64,000 nt of DNA from the NCBI RefSeq assembly GCF_027943255.1, contig NC_072893.1:29286001-29350000 (forward strand). Direction: 5' to 3'. This document shows positions 11,522 through 21,502 of the stretch, in pieces; the stretch's first letter is position 1, and every line of letters begins with the position of its first letter. The position numbers and the translations under genes are program-made. The notes beneath the pieces were generated by a model. The model saw only the letters and a list, made by a program, of their open reading frames with translations, did no database searches and was not told the DNA's origin. This DNA is from Anastrepha obliqua. Taxonomy: Eukaryota; Arthropoda; Insecta; Diptera; Tephritidae.

Positions 11522-12526
11522 TTAGTATTTTGTCCATAAACCTTTATTACGTATGACATGTTTCATACGGTTTGGTATACTTCCTTCTAAATTTTGTGTA
11601 ATTTCAGCCGGAATAGTTTGCCATTCGTGCTGTACACGCCGCCACAATTCGTCTGTATTGGCTGGGGCTCTTTGATATTGTCCTAACCGTCATTTCACGA
11701 TTGACCACAAGTTCTCAATCGGATTGAGGTCAGGACTTTGAGCGGGTCACTGCATTACCTCGAAATTTTGCCCAGCTAGCCATTCTTTCACAATTTTGGA
11801 CGTATGTTTGGGGTCGCCATCCTGTTGAAATATTACTTCTTCTTGAGTATAAGCGGCTATGTCAACAAAATGGGGAAGATGAGTCTTTAGAATATGCAAA
11901 TATTCCTCCTTCCTCATTATTCCGTCAATTTTTTGCAATGGCCCAACTTGCCATCACGTGAAACAGCCCCATACCATGACGTTTCCCCCACCGTGTTTCA
12001 CCGTTTCTTTAATATGGTGTCTTTGTATGGTTTCTCCGGGACGGCGCCAGCAATACTGCTTACCATCGGACTGAAACCGATTAAATTTTGATTCATCTGA
12101 CCAGATTACCCGCTTCCAGTCATCTTCAGTCCAATTTTGGTGTTCCCTGGCGAACTTCAACCGCGCCTTAACATTTCGTTCCGACAGTGCAGGTTTTGGT
12201 TTTTTTACCGCTGAGATATAGCCGATGTTATGAAGGGCTCTTGCTGCAGTCCATCGGCTAACGGGTTTGTTTATAGCTATAGCCGCGTCCTTTGGGGTTA
12301 AACATTTGTCCTTTTTCAATTGTGACATCATGACACGTGCATCCGAATCCGTTAAAAGTTTTCGGCGACCTCTAACTTGTGCTTTAGTGACCACCCCTCT
12401 CCTTTTCTGGACTCTTATAACCACTGATTGGCTTATGTTCAGCTGCTTGGCTATTATTTGCGTCGCGGAACCAGCATTTGTCATGGATATAACACTGTCC
12501 TCAATTTGTCGCGATAATTTCTTCAT
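11522..12526 (-). pseudogene. Tc1 transposase (DD34E), three in-frame TGA stops
   Basis: 335-codon frame (334 aa), the usual Tc1 length, from ATG at 12526 to TAA at 11522, with no frameshift and no intron. It has a bipartite helix-turn-helix DNA-binding region in about the first 110 residues (MKKLSRQIEDSV at the start, RRGVVTKAQVRGRRKL after the first helix set), the GRRR-like basic stretch, then the catalytic residues in VIWSDESKFNRF, FQQDGDPKHTSK and PDLNPIENLW. TGA codons interrupt it at 11954-11956, 11747-11749 and 11690-11692. Each can be explained by one transition from TGG or CGA. Because the rest of the frame is clean, inactivation looks recent. Confidence 0.92.
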
Positions 12527-12696
12527 GACTTTAATTACGTATTATATTGTTTCAATAACTTCCTTTATTTTATTAAATTTAAATGTGCCGCGTTCACGAT
12601 TTGCTTTAAGCTAAATAATCTTAAAATTTTCGAGAAAAAAACCAACGGTAAATAAATTTTTTCGCTTATATTATTGAGAGAAAACTGAGATCTTGC

Positions 12697-12909
12697 AGGT
12701 GCAAAATTGAGTACATGGAAGTTGTTTTTGTTTTATTCGCTTTTTTCCTAGAATTTGCTCTTTTTTGTTTTGTGTTATTATTTATTTTATTAAGAATTGA
12801 ATAAAAAATTAAATTGAAAAAAAATTTTGCGAATTGCTTTATTGTGGTTACTGTTATGCACTTGGAAGTGTACGGAGTACAAACATGTACTCATTTGTGC
12901 ACCCCACTG
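12697..12909. repeat. Right terminal inverted repeat of the Tc1-like element
   Basis: Inverted partner of 11280-11492, with the same 213-bp extent and the same inner inverted copy of the terminus. Confidence 0.9.
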
Positions 12910-13075
12910 TAGGTATGGACGAGGCAAGTAGTAGAAAGTGAAGAAGCAAATGAAAAAGTTCGAACTTCAACACGGAGACGAGCGAGGATCGAAGAATCTG
13001 GGGATTACGTACTAGGAGATCTGACGCGCCAAGTGAAATGGGATAAAAGCAAGGAGGAAGAAGAAGGTAATATCG
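12910..13075 (+). pseudogene. RTE-like LINE, 3' end resumed after the Tc1 insertion
   Basis: Continues the LINE broken at 11279. Reading on the plus strand gives the typical C-terminal tail composition (RSDAPSEMG, then a Lys/Arg-rich GGRRR run at about 13020-13068). It contains stops and no complete domain. The LINE identity comes mainly from continuity across the TA-flanked Tc1. Confidence 0.6.
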
Positions 13076-13437
13076 CAAGGCGGAACTCAGTTTCCTAACC
13101 ATTTTTGCGCCTTGATGATTTGAACTCAAAACAAAGGAGGCTCATGTTTGCTAAATAAAATTTCTATTGCAACTTGCATGGCCACACATTCGCTATGCCC
13201 CAACTTGACCCTCTAAGATTTGATGATGATGTATACAAGTTTGTTTTATTGAGCGTCCAGCGTTTAAATGATGTCGCTCATACGCCCCGTATAACCTAAA
13301 CTAGATTTTTAAAGTTGTCACATAAGCATTTATGTATGTACACCAGTGTTTAAAATAATAGGACCGCGTTTGAATTTTATATTTTTTTTTTTTATTACTT
13401 TTCTTTTTATATTTTTATAAAAGTATGTTGTATTATA

Positions 13438-14420
13438 CAGGGTGAACGATATGACATTAACGTCAAAATTGTTCTAATGACAGTTCAATATATTGTATAT
13501 AAGCCATCAAAAGCATTTGCGTCTCAGTTTTGTTGAATTTTTTTTTCTGTGAAGGAATTCAAACGTAATAGTGTGATTACGTTATATTTGGCTGGAAAAT
13601 CACAACCAGCCATTGTTCGTGAGCTCAGTCACCTCAAAGTGAATAAAATGTTTGTGTATCGCACTATAAAACGTTACAATGATACTGGTAGCATTTGAGG
13701 TGGCGAATTTCCTAACATTGTGTTTTCTGATGAAAAAAACTTCCCAAGTGAGCAGTGCATAAACACTCAAAACGATCGTATTTACCTGACCGAACGCTCA
13801 TACGAGAATTTGAGCCTACGTATGGCCACTCGAAGCAATTGCCCATCGCAAGTAATGGTTTGGGCCGCAGCGACCGCTCTCCAATTGTTTTTATCGAGCC
13901 TGGTGTCAAAGTGAATGCGACTTATTATCGGGAAAATGTTTTAGAAGCTGCTTTAGAGCCGTGGACACGCAAACATTTCGGTCGGAGACCATGGACGTTG
14001 CAACAGGACTCGGTACCGTCTCATAAAGCTCGTGTAAACCAAGAATGGTTAAAAAATCATGTTCCACACTTCATTTCGTCCACACAATGGCTTTCGAATT
14101 CGCCAGACGCAAATCCGATGGACTATTCCATCTGGTCCATTTTGGAGAGCAAGGTGAGGATATGACAGTATGGATGCGCTGAAAAAAGCGATTATACGAG
14201 AATGGGCCAAAATACTTTAAGATCACATTCGGTCAGCATGCAAGTCATTTTTTGACCGTTTGAAGGCTATAGTCAAGGCAAAAGGTGGCCATATCGAGCT
14301 AAAGTGAATATATGTTAAAATTGTAATCAGTTTTGAAGAATTTTGTCTTTGAAATCAATAAAAACTAGTTTTACACAAAAAAGTGTTTTGAATAGGTAAC
14401 ACTTCATATTGTTCACCCTG
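13438..14420 (+). mobile_element. maT-type (DD37D) element with internal deletion
   Basis: A 983-bp element with inverted ends CAGGGTGAAC(G/A)ATATGA, flanked by TA at 13436-13437 and 14421-14422. The plus-strand transposase has 37 residues between the second and third catalytic aspartates, diagnostic of the maT/DD37D branch of the Tc1-mariner group. About 300 bp is missing between the first helix-turn-helix and the first catalytic motif. Confidence 0.9.
13549..14307 (+). pseudogene. maT-type transposase, deleted and frameshifted
   Basis: N-terminal helix-turn-helix (about 13549-13695; ITLYLAGKSQPAIVREL) runs into a stop and then jumps directly to PNIVFSDEKNF, which holds the first catalytic Asp near 13733. 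The linker and second DNA-binding part normally between them are absent. A frameshift lies near 13875. The second Asp is in WTLQQDSVPSHKARV near 14007. The third is in SPDANPMDYSIW near 14120. After a further shift near 14160, the C-terminus reads to KAKGGHIELK with a stop at 14305-14307. It is inactive. Confidence 0.85.
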
Positions 14421-14422
14421 TA

Positions 14423-14812
14423 CATCAAAAGCCATGTAAAGTGAAGCCACAAACTTTGCACAAAATTAAAAATATTCCCTTAGCTCCAGTATGTAAATGA
14501 AGGACAAGTCATCGACTACTGTGTAAAGTGCAAATGCAATTATAAACTCTCCGATAAAGCTTTTCAAATCACTGAATTTACCAAACCTGTCACCAAATTT
14601 GCACTCACTCAAGATGGGTGCGCCACTCATAATTCGTCCGCTGCACATAAATTCAGCTCAAGTATGAAATGGAACAGGCATACATACATCCAGTTAGCGC
14701 CAAAAGAAGGTGTAAACCACATATTGATAAGTTTTAACGATTCATTTATTTATTTGTAATTTCAATTATTTTTTCTTTTAATATAGGTCATACTACAGCA
14801 AAAACCGTAAAA
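14423..14812. other. Gene-free stretch
   Basis: A+T-rich DNA between the maT element and a foldback repeat. Nothing recognisable on either strand. Confidence 0.5.
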
Positions 14813-14816
14813 AGTA

Positions 14817-15266
14817 TAGTTTCAAACTTTGTATAAAATTTGTAAAAACTTGGCAAATTTTCATGAGAATTTTAAACTTTTACTCAGAATTTCTGAAAAA
14901 AATCAAGTATACATTTTTATATATTAGCTCATTAAATTTCGGTGTTTAGGTAAAGTACAATTTTCAATTAGGTCAAAAATCACACTGGTTTTTGAGAATT
15001 TTTGTCGGTCCTAGTCTTGCGCATTTTCTCCATTTAACGCCTATTCCACATTTCTTTTATATGGAAGAAAACACCCAACACCATCAGCATCAAAAATCAA
15101 TGCAATTTTTTAACCACTTGAGACTTGCACTTTATTACCGAAATTCAATGAGCTATAAAACTGCATACCGGTAAATTTTTTAAAAATTTTGAGTAAAAAG
15201 TTTCGATAAATTAAAATTGATGAAAATTTGTCGAATTCTTACAAATTTGTACAAAGTTTGAAACTT
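14817..15266. repeat. Foldback-type dispersed repeat
   Basis: The left arm (14817-14876, beginning AGTTTCAAACTTTGTA) is repeated inverted at 15205-15266 (ending TACAAAGTTTGAAACT) with scattered mismatches. The interior from about 15000, including TATATGGAAGAAAACACC and TTCAATGAGCTATAAAACTG, recurs at 62600-62905. Two loci plus inverted arms indicate a dispersed non-autonomous element. There is no coding capacity. Confidence 0.7.
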
Positions 15267-15282
15267 TGCCTTATATGATTTT

Positions 15283-15862
15283 CGCGCAAAATTAATCACC
15301 CCATCGGAAAGTTTAAAATGTTTGCAAATAGTGTCGTACGTCAATCATATTTGACACTGCTGAAGTAGGCAGCTGTAAGCAATGACGCGCGTAAATTAAA
15401 GATTTGCTTCACTTAAAATATTTTTAATTTTTTTTATTTACTTTGACCGCGTAAGGGTCAACAGAAAGATTTCTATCAGTCGAAATCTTTTTTTTTTTAT
15501 TTATTAAAAAAGTTAATTAAAAACAAAAAAAGGATGAAATTTTGCGCTACCTTTAATTCAAATTTGATATTTAAAACACACACATCTAAAACAGTATTAA
15601 GTAAAGATCAAAAGAAAGATTTCTATCAGTCGAAGCTTTTTTTTTTTTTTATTTATTAAAAAAGTTATTAAAAAAAACACAAGGATGACTAAATTTGCGC
15701 CACTTTTAATTCAAATTTAATATTTAGTAAAACAGTATTTAGTCAAAAGCGCGTCAAGGTCAACAGAAAGATTTCTATCAGTGGAAATCATTTTTTAATT
15801 ATTATAATTAAAATAGTTATTAAAAACAACCAAAAAAAAAGATGATTAATTTTGCGCCACCT
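15283..15862. mobile_element. GGTGGCGC-family inverted-repeat element, triplicated right part
   Basis: The left end has lost the first bases and starts CGCGCAAAATTAATCACCCC. The right end is GATTAATTTTGCGCCACCT. The landmarks ATCGGAAA, TTTGCAAATAGT, CATATTTGACACTGCTGAAG and AGGCAGCTG follow in the same order as the copies at 4668 and 38521. It directly abuts the foldback repeat at 14817-15266. No coding frame. Confidence 0.75.
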
Positions 15863-15890
15863 TTAATTCAAATTTAATAGGAAGTAAAAA
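15445..15890. repeat. Three tandem copies of an about 150-bp unit
   Basis: Units at about 15445-15590, 15600-15740 and 15750-15890 share AGAAAGATTTCTATCAGT(C/G)GAA, a T-run, a TTATTAAAAA stretch, a GATGA..TTTGCG(C)(C/T)ACC terminus and TTTAATTCAAATTT. The whole right end of the inverted-repeat element, terminus included, has been tandemly multiplied. Confidence 0.8.
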
Positions 15891-17126
15891 AACTGTTTTC
15901 GAAAATTCCCCAATATCTGAGTATGGGAGTGGGTAAGACCCAGTGAAAACATAAATGATTTTTCTAAGTCCAGAGAACTCGAATAGTCCATAGAACACAA
16001 ACCCAGCTACATAGAAAATTTATAGAACAACGTGGCGTGTGTTTTTTCCATTGGCATTTTACGAAGAGGATGACGAAAGTATGTACGTATGTACGTGTGC
16101 GTGTGAGCACATTGGTCGGCTGCGCGGTCAGTTGGTCGACCACTTAGTGTGGTCTGCCTTTTTCCGAACTAACGATCTGTTTACGTTATCTATTGTGCAT
16201 TTGCCAGTTAATTGTTGCAATTACATACAACGGACAAGTAGAAAGACAGCAACAACAACAACAATATAAAACAGCCAGACAATTGCAGTGTACACCCTTA
16301 CTTTGCTGCTTCTTTTGTTTTTCGCTTTTCGTTCTTCTCAGTTGTCAGCTTTCACAATTTGGTTTCATTGGAGTAATAAAAATTAATTGCAAACATTGCC
16401 AAGTGTACGACTTGGCATCGAAGGAGGAGCCGACGACATAGCTAAAAGTGATAAATGAAAAACATATCGGAAAAGACAAAAGCACGACTGCATATAAATA
16501 AAACTTAGTTTGCTGAAGTTGAAGCGCAAGCCACAGACTCAAGTAGCAAGATGGGTCGTCGGTCCTCCTTAAGTCAGCTCTCCAATACAAGAAATAGCAA
16601 AAAATAGCCACAACAACACCAATAGTAAAATTACACAAAAAGGAATGCACAACGCTAGCAATTATAAGCAAACTATGTATAGGAAAAAATATGATGAAGA
16701 TTCACACAGCATTTATAGCGCCGTTAAGAGAGAGAGAGAGAGGGAGAGAATAGAGAAGTAATGAAACGATATACCACAGACATTTACAGTAGCAGCTAAC
16801 GGTTGATTAGCAGCAGCTTTAATAAACTTTGAACTCGATTTGTAATTGCTTCAAATGGAGTGAAGTTCGCAATGCAAAAATAGAAAATAGAAAATAAAAA
16901 CTACAGCAAGACAAAATGCTGCGTAATGGGAAGTTGAACTCGTGCGTTCTGGTCGCTGTTCGCACTCTGTTCGCATACTCTTGCGCTGCTGACGAAGCTG
17001 CTAATGATGATGATGTTGATTTTTTCAAAACAAAAGCAGTAAATATATTTAATTTTGCAAGTTATGGGTGTTTTTGTATTATTGCAATTCCGTATAGTAC
17101 GATTTGAACACAGAAATGCATAAGTA
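15891..17126. other. Gene-free stretch with GA and CAA runs
   Basis: Mixed-composition DNA. A (GA)n run lies at 16727-16749 and CAACAA runs near 16250. The frames at 16039-16269, 16193-16441 and 16345-16671 have no recognisable domain. No splice-consistent coding series was found. Confidence 0.5.
16727..16749. repeat. (GA)n microsatellite
   Basis: About eleven GA units with one GG interruption. Confidence 0.8.
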
Positions 17127-17371
17127 CAGTGAGTCACAGTCAAAGTGAGCCACACTTCCTACTCATCAGATTTAATAGAAATTTGGTTAAAAATTCCACA
17201 GATTGGAAAAAAGGTTTATGTGTTTTTATTGGTTAAATATTAGCTTCAATAATTCATCGCTTACATGAAGAACTTTCTTTGTTTATTATAAAAAAATGAA
17301 CAAAAACTAAAATAATTCACAGATCTATCTCACAGTGAAAGTGAGCCACCTTAGCTGAACTGAATAACAAA

Positions 17372-18432
17372 TTAATACTTTGTTGGGCCACCTTTGGCGG
17401 AAATAACGGCTTTTAGACGTCGGGGCATTGATTCTAATAACTTACAGGTATATGTGAAAGGAATTGCACGCCACTCGTCTTGTAAGGCATCTAAAAGACT
17501 TTATTTTGAAGAAATGCTATGTTTCCGCAGGTTTTGGTCAAGACGGAACCATAAGTTTTCAATTATATTTATATCTGGAGACTGCGGTGGTACTTCCAAT
17601 ACGTGGGGGCAGTTATATAATAGATATTCCCGCGCAACAAACGACTTGTGCTTAGGATCATTGTCCTGGTAAAAATAGAAGTCGCCTTCGCTCCCTAGTT
17701 TTTCAACACTTGGCTTAAGATTTTGCTTCAAAACGTCTATATAAACGTATTTATCCATTATGCCTGGAATATGTTGAAGATTTCCAGTTCCACCACCTTC
17801 CATGCAGCCCCAAACCATGACGGAGCCACCGCCGTGGCTCATACTGGGAGTTAGGTTTTTCGGCTGAAACTCAGTGTTTTTTTGTCGCCATACCATCTTC
17901 TTACCGTCAGAGCCAAATAAGTTAAATTTACTTTCGTCTGTAAAGAGCACCTACAAAAATATTATTATAGCCTCTACGTTGCATTATACCGTTATGAACC
18001 TTTTGCCAGAAACTCATATATATATTTCAGCGCAAACTCCAACCTTTTTTTTCGATTTTTGCTGCTAATAAATGGCTTGTTTCTGGCCGTACGACCATTA
18101 TAACCATGCTTTCTGAGAACTCTTCTTACAGTTTCGAGGTTAACGTGGATATTTAGCTGCTCCTCAACCATCTTCGTCAATTTTGGAGCACTAAGATGAG
18201 GATTTTTCTTCACTTCCCGCAAAATAAATGCCTCGTCCCTTTTTGAAAACGCCTTTTTTTTGCTTTCTTTCTGCTTGTTTCCTACTCTTCCTCCTCCAGT
18301 AAAGCGATGTATGATGTGCTGGACAGTCCCTCGACTTTTATTCACATATTCCGCAATTTTTCTTTGGGGTTTTCCTTTTTTAAAAAGATCAATTACTAAT
18401 TGTCTAATTTCAACACTTGTTTGTCGACCCAT
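17372..18432 (-). pseudogene. Tc1 transposase with a putative intron
   Basis: The start is the ATG at 18432 (MGRQTSVEIRQ); an upstream extension uses only a non-ATG codon. DNA-binding part: two helix-turn-helix units in about the first 120 residues (QRKIAEYVNKSRGTVQHII; then APKLTKMVEEQLNIHV). Exon 1 ends at 18000 with a one-base insertion in a T-run just before WQK. Exon 2 starts at 17950 and carries LFTDESKFNLF, FYQDNDPKHKS and SPDINIIENLW (DD34E). An in-frame TAA lies about 17501-17503. Beyond it the frame stays open to AKGGPTKY and TAA at 17372, so the full product would be about 335 aa. Confidence 0.88.
17951..17999 (-). other. Putative 49-bp intron in Tc1 transposase
   Basis: On the minus strand the segment begins GTTCAT and ends TTTTTGTAG, with a CTATAAT branch-point-like motif upstream of the 3' end. 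Removing it joins Lys directly to VLFTDES in phase 0, as in intronless Tc1 proteins. Left in, it adds a stop. The length is near the lower limit for fly introns. The same codon position is split by an intron in the Tc1 element at 52619-59587. Confidence 0.7.
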
Positions 18433-18764
18433 CTTTATAACCCGCTTGATAATAAACAACTAAAACACTAAGAATAAGATACAAGCGAAAATTAATATCC
18501 AAAAATACATATCCCGTTATTTTAAAAGAAACAATGTTAGGTGGCTCACTTTGAGTGTGACGTTAGTTTGTGCGTTTGTTTTTGTTCTTCATTATTACTC
18601 TTACTTCGGCAGCACACAAACAGAAAAAATACAGTTAGATTACACAAGCATGCTCACTTGATAAAGTTGACAAAAAATAATGGGTGTTTGAAAGTATTTA
18701 CAAAAGTTGTTTAAACAAATATCTTCAAGGAATTGGTGGCTCACTTTGACTGTGACTCACTGTA

Positions 18765-19161
18765 TATCGGGTTGTCCAGAAAGTAATATAATTGCCGATT
18801 TTACATATAGACGGCGGCGTTGATAATTGTTTTGAACAGCTTATGTCTATTTATGTTAATTTTTTCTTTTGGCAGTTATTAGCTGTCACTTGCTTAGCTG
18901 AAGCTTGCTTTAGGAAAAAAGTGCGCGTAATTTTGTTGATATTTGCTTGTTTGGCGTCAATTTTAATATGGAACCCACAAAGGAGCATTTTCGTCATATT
19001 TTACTTCATTATTTCCATAAAGGAAAAAGGGCAGAGAAGGTTGCTAAAAAGTTGCGTGATTTGTATGGTGATAAAGCCTTAAAAGAAAGATAGTGTCGAA
19101 ATTGGTTTATCATATTCCGTTCTGGAGATTTTTCACTTAAAGATGAGCCACGTTCAGGTCG
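18765..19161 (+). pseudogene. mariner 5' end fragment
   Basis: Begins TATCGGGTTGTCCAGAAAGT, a mariner-like terminus starting right after the Tc1 element. A start codon at about 18968 opens MEPTKEHFRHILLHYF, the N-terminal helix-turn-helix of a mariner transposase. The frame continues with a TAG where a Gln-type codon is expected (about 19091) to WFIIFRSGDFSLKDEPRSGR. The element is cut off at about 19161, where jockey-like LINE sequence begins, so the catalytic domain is missing. Confidence 0.82.
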
Positions 19162-20145
19162 GCTCTTCGTCTGCGATAGGTGGTGGTTGGACTCCGATAA
19201 CGGCATTCGGGAGTCGGTAGCTTAGGAAGTTGGTAATGGTCTCCCGATGAATGTCGTTTATGGTATGTCTATACACTGTCCGACCCAGTAGCTGTTTTGG
19301 ATCTCGTCCGCGTACTTGAGGAAGTGCCTCCGGACGTGCGTGGAAGGTGGCTCAGGCTCAAGCAGATGTCTGCATGGGTGAGGCCTGCCGTAACACCCTA
19401 GCAGTAACTGCTTGCTGAGCAGTTTGTTATGCTCCTTCACAGGCAGCATATGGGCCTCGTCATGTAGGTGTTGCATCGGAGACATCATGAGACATCCTGT
19501 CGCGGTTCTTATAGCAGTGTTTTCGCAGGTCGGTTGTTTCGTCCACTGCGAATCACTGCTTCCAGGCGACCAGACAGGCGCAGCATAGTTTAGAGCCGGT
19601 CGGCCGATTGCCTTGAAACAACATTTCCTTGTCTTTGCCCCAAGTGCTGCCGGCAAGCGACTTCAGGGCCTTGTTGCGATTCTGTACTTTAGTTGCAATA
19701 GCGGTTGTATGCGCTGAGAAGGAGAGCAAGCTGTCAAAGGTAACTCCCAATATTTTGGGGTGGTTTATCGTCGGAATTGGTGTGTCATCGACTTTTACCT
19801 TAAATTGCAGCTTGACCTCCTTTGTCCAGGTGGTAAAGAGGCTCGCCGTGGATTTAGTGGGGGAAAGTTATAAATACCTCGCAGTGAAGAAGCGAGAAAG
19901 GCAGGCGAGGTAGTCGTTTACCTTGGAGCATAGGCCATCAATGTCATTGCCCGACGCCATTATCGTGCAGTCGTCGGCGTAGGAGGCCAGGGAAACTCCC
20001 TCTGGTGGCTGGGGGAGTTTCGAGATATAGAAATTGAAAAGGAGCTCCTTGCTTTATTTTCCTCTCTCGAAATATCATCGACGAATGACGACCACTCAGG
20101 TAGTTCGCGGTCCACCTCTTCAGTCCTGGCGGAAATGTCGACTGT
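19162..20145 (-). pseudogene. jockey-like LINE reverse transcriptase fragment
   Basis: Minus-strand RT C-terminal half. From high to low coordinates: the YADD catalytic box (ASYADDCTIMASG, about 19960-19990), the thumb segment ILGVTFDSLLSFSAHTTAI, then VQNRNKALKSLAGSTWGKDKE, then LNYAAPVWSPGSSDSQW, and the distal HLLEPEPP region near 19350. These are typical of the jockey clade of non-LTR retrotransposons. Defects include a TAA near 19880 and a frameshift near 19650. The left breakpoint at the CTCTTCGTCTGC motif is shared with another copy at 62193. The segment right of 20050 is less clearly part of the same element. Confidence 0.82.
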
Positions 20146-21192
20146 AAAATGTCATCTAGTAACCCAGTTCGAAATTACTTAAAGTTACAATTTTTTAATA
20201 TTTTAAATAACATTTCACTTTACTCTTCTGTTATATAATATTTTTATATTAAAATATGACACTTAAAATAGTAAAAAACCAATAAATATAAAAAAAAATT
20301 TTCAAGGAAAAAACAATTTTTGTATACGAGTATATTTTTGTATAGCCAAATATAATGAAATTAAAGGCAATGAAATAAAAAATAAACAAATTAATAAATT
20401 TTTTTAATTATCGAAAACTATTAACATGCCCATAACTGTAGGTTCGCATGTTAGCTGCCGTCTGCATGCCACAAAATTAATTTACATTACGCGCTTGCAG
20501 CAACTACGTACAACTTTCAGTCAAGTTACTAAGTGCGAGAGTTAAGTCAGTGAGGCGCTGACACTGCCCCCGGCACTCTTCACTCGATTTGCTCACCTCT
20601 CTTAATGACAGTAATACGGTTTTTGCCACGTAGACACGCAACGCAACAGCAACAGCAACAGCAACTTAGCCAGTGAACCCTCGGCCAAACCGCACCACAT
20701 CAGCCCAAAATGACTAACGACTTGTGGCTGGCGACACGTTGCCAACACGTTGTTGCTGATATCGCTGCTGCTTCTATTTGCCACTACTGCTACTGCAAAC
20801 TACACCGCAAAAACAACGACAACAACACAAAAAAACACAATAATAACATACTATTGCGAGCAAAAAACCAAAAAACAGTGGCAAAAGGCGCCAACGTGTT
20901 AACGTCTGTTTTCGTAACAAATTCATTTGCTAGCGCCCAACTTACATGATCGCCGCCGCACATATGTATGTAAATGTATAATACGTATAGACCTATATAT
21001 ATTTACATGTAAAAACATGCAAACGTACAAAACTTTTAATGTGAAGAAAATGAGTGGTAAACGTTGAGCGCTAAACACCCAAAGTCGAATAGGGTGGCTC
21101 GAAAGGAGCTCAGCGTTCTATGTAGAAAAATGCGTAGAGTCCATGGATTCACGGGTTCAAAGAAAGAATTACCAGTAATTGACACTTGCACT
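20146..21192. other. Gene-free stretch with CAACAG repeat
   Basis: A+T-rich first half, then mixed sequence. A (CAACAG)n run lies at about 20640-20666. Frames such as 20602-20784 and 20710-20949 are short and driven by the CAA/CAG composition. Nothing recognisable. Confidence 0.5.
20640..20666. repeat. (CAACAG)n microsatellite
   Basis: Four near-perfect hexanucleotide units. Confidence 0.75.
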
Positions 21193-21421
21193 TTTGTTAG
21201 GTGTTTTGCCGAACTCCGCTTCCGTTTTGTGACACGCGTCTTGATGTTGTTCCACAAACGGCCAACTTTTTCCTCGCAGAACTACACTCGGACATTTGCC
21301 ATTGCCTGCCGAGGGGTGACCGGATTAGATAAAACTTCTTCTATTATTTCATATTCATGTACGGGGATTCGAACCTGTGCACTTCGTACCAACCCGTTCG
21401 GCTACAGCGGCCAACTGCCTA
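21193..21421 (-). repeat. tRNA-derived SINE, copy 1 (diverged)
   Basis: Minus orientation. The head near 21420 has TGTAGCCGAACGGGTTGGTA (A-box-like), followed by GGTTCGAATCC (B box). The body then contains CCTCGGCAGGCAATGGCAAA and TTTGTGGAACAACATCAAGA, shared with five other copies in this window. Its bases are more diverged than in the copies at 39958 and 41789. An 80-bp gap separates it from the DDE element at 21503. Confidence 0.85.
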
Positions 21422-21502
21422 TCATCTAAGGACATTAAACGAAATTTTAAGAAAATTTTGGAATACAAATATTTTTTATGAAAATCATTATTTTCAAATA
21501 TA

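Larger units (their letters stand above)
11280..12909 (-). mobile_element. Tc1-like element with 213-bp terminal inverted repeats
   Basis: A 1,630-bp element flanked by TA at 11278-11279 and 12910-12911, with ends CAGTGGGGTGCACAAATGAG. The two arms (11280-11492 and 12697-12909) are nearly identical inverted repeats, differing at only a handful of positions. It carries a Tc1 DD34E transposase frame on the minus strand. It was inserted into an RTE-like LINE, which continues on both sides. The close match of the arms suggests a recent insertion, although the transposase has three in-frame stops. Confidence 0.95.
17127..18762 (-). mobile_element. Tc1-like element with IR/DR ends and an intron
   Basis: A 1,636-bp element flanked by TA at 17125-17126 and 18763-18764. 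Outer ends are CAGTGAGTCACAGTCAAAGT. A second copy of the GTGAGCCAC-type binding motif sits inside each end (about 17330-17351 and 18540-18561) in the same orientation as the outer one, the classic IR/DR arrangement of paired transposase sites. It encodes a minus-strand DD34E transposase interrupted by a short putative intron. Its right end shares a TATA with the mariner fragment that follows. Confidence 0.93.
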
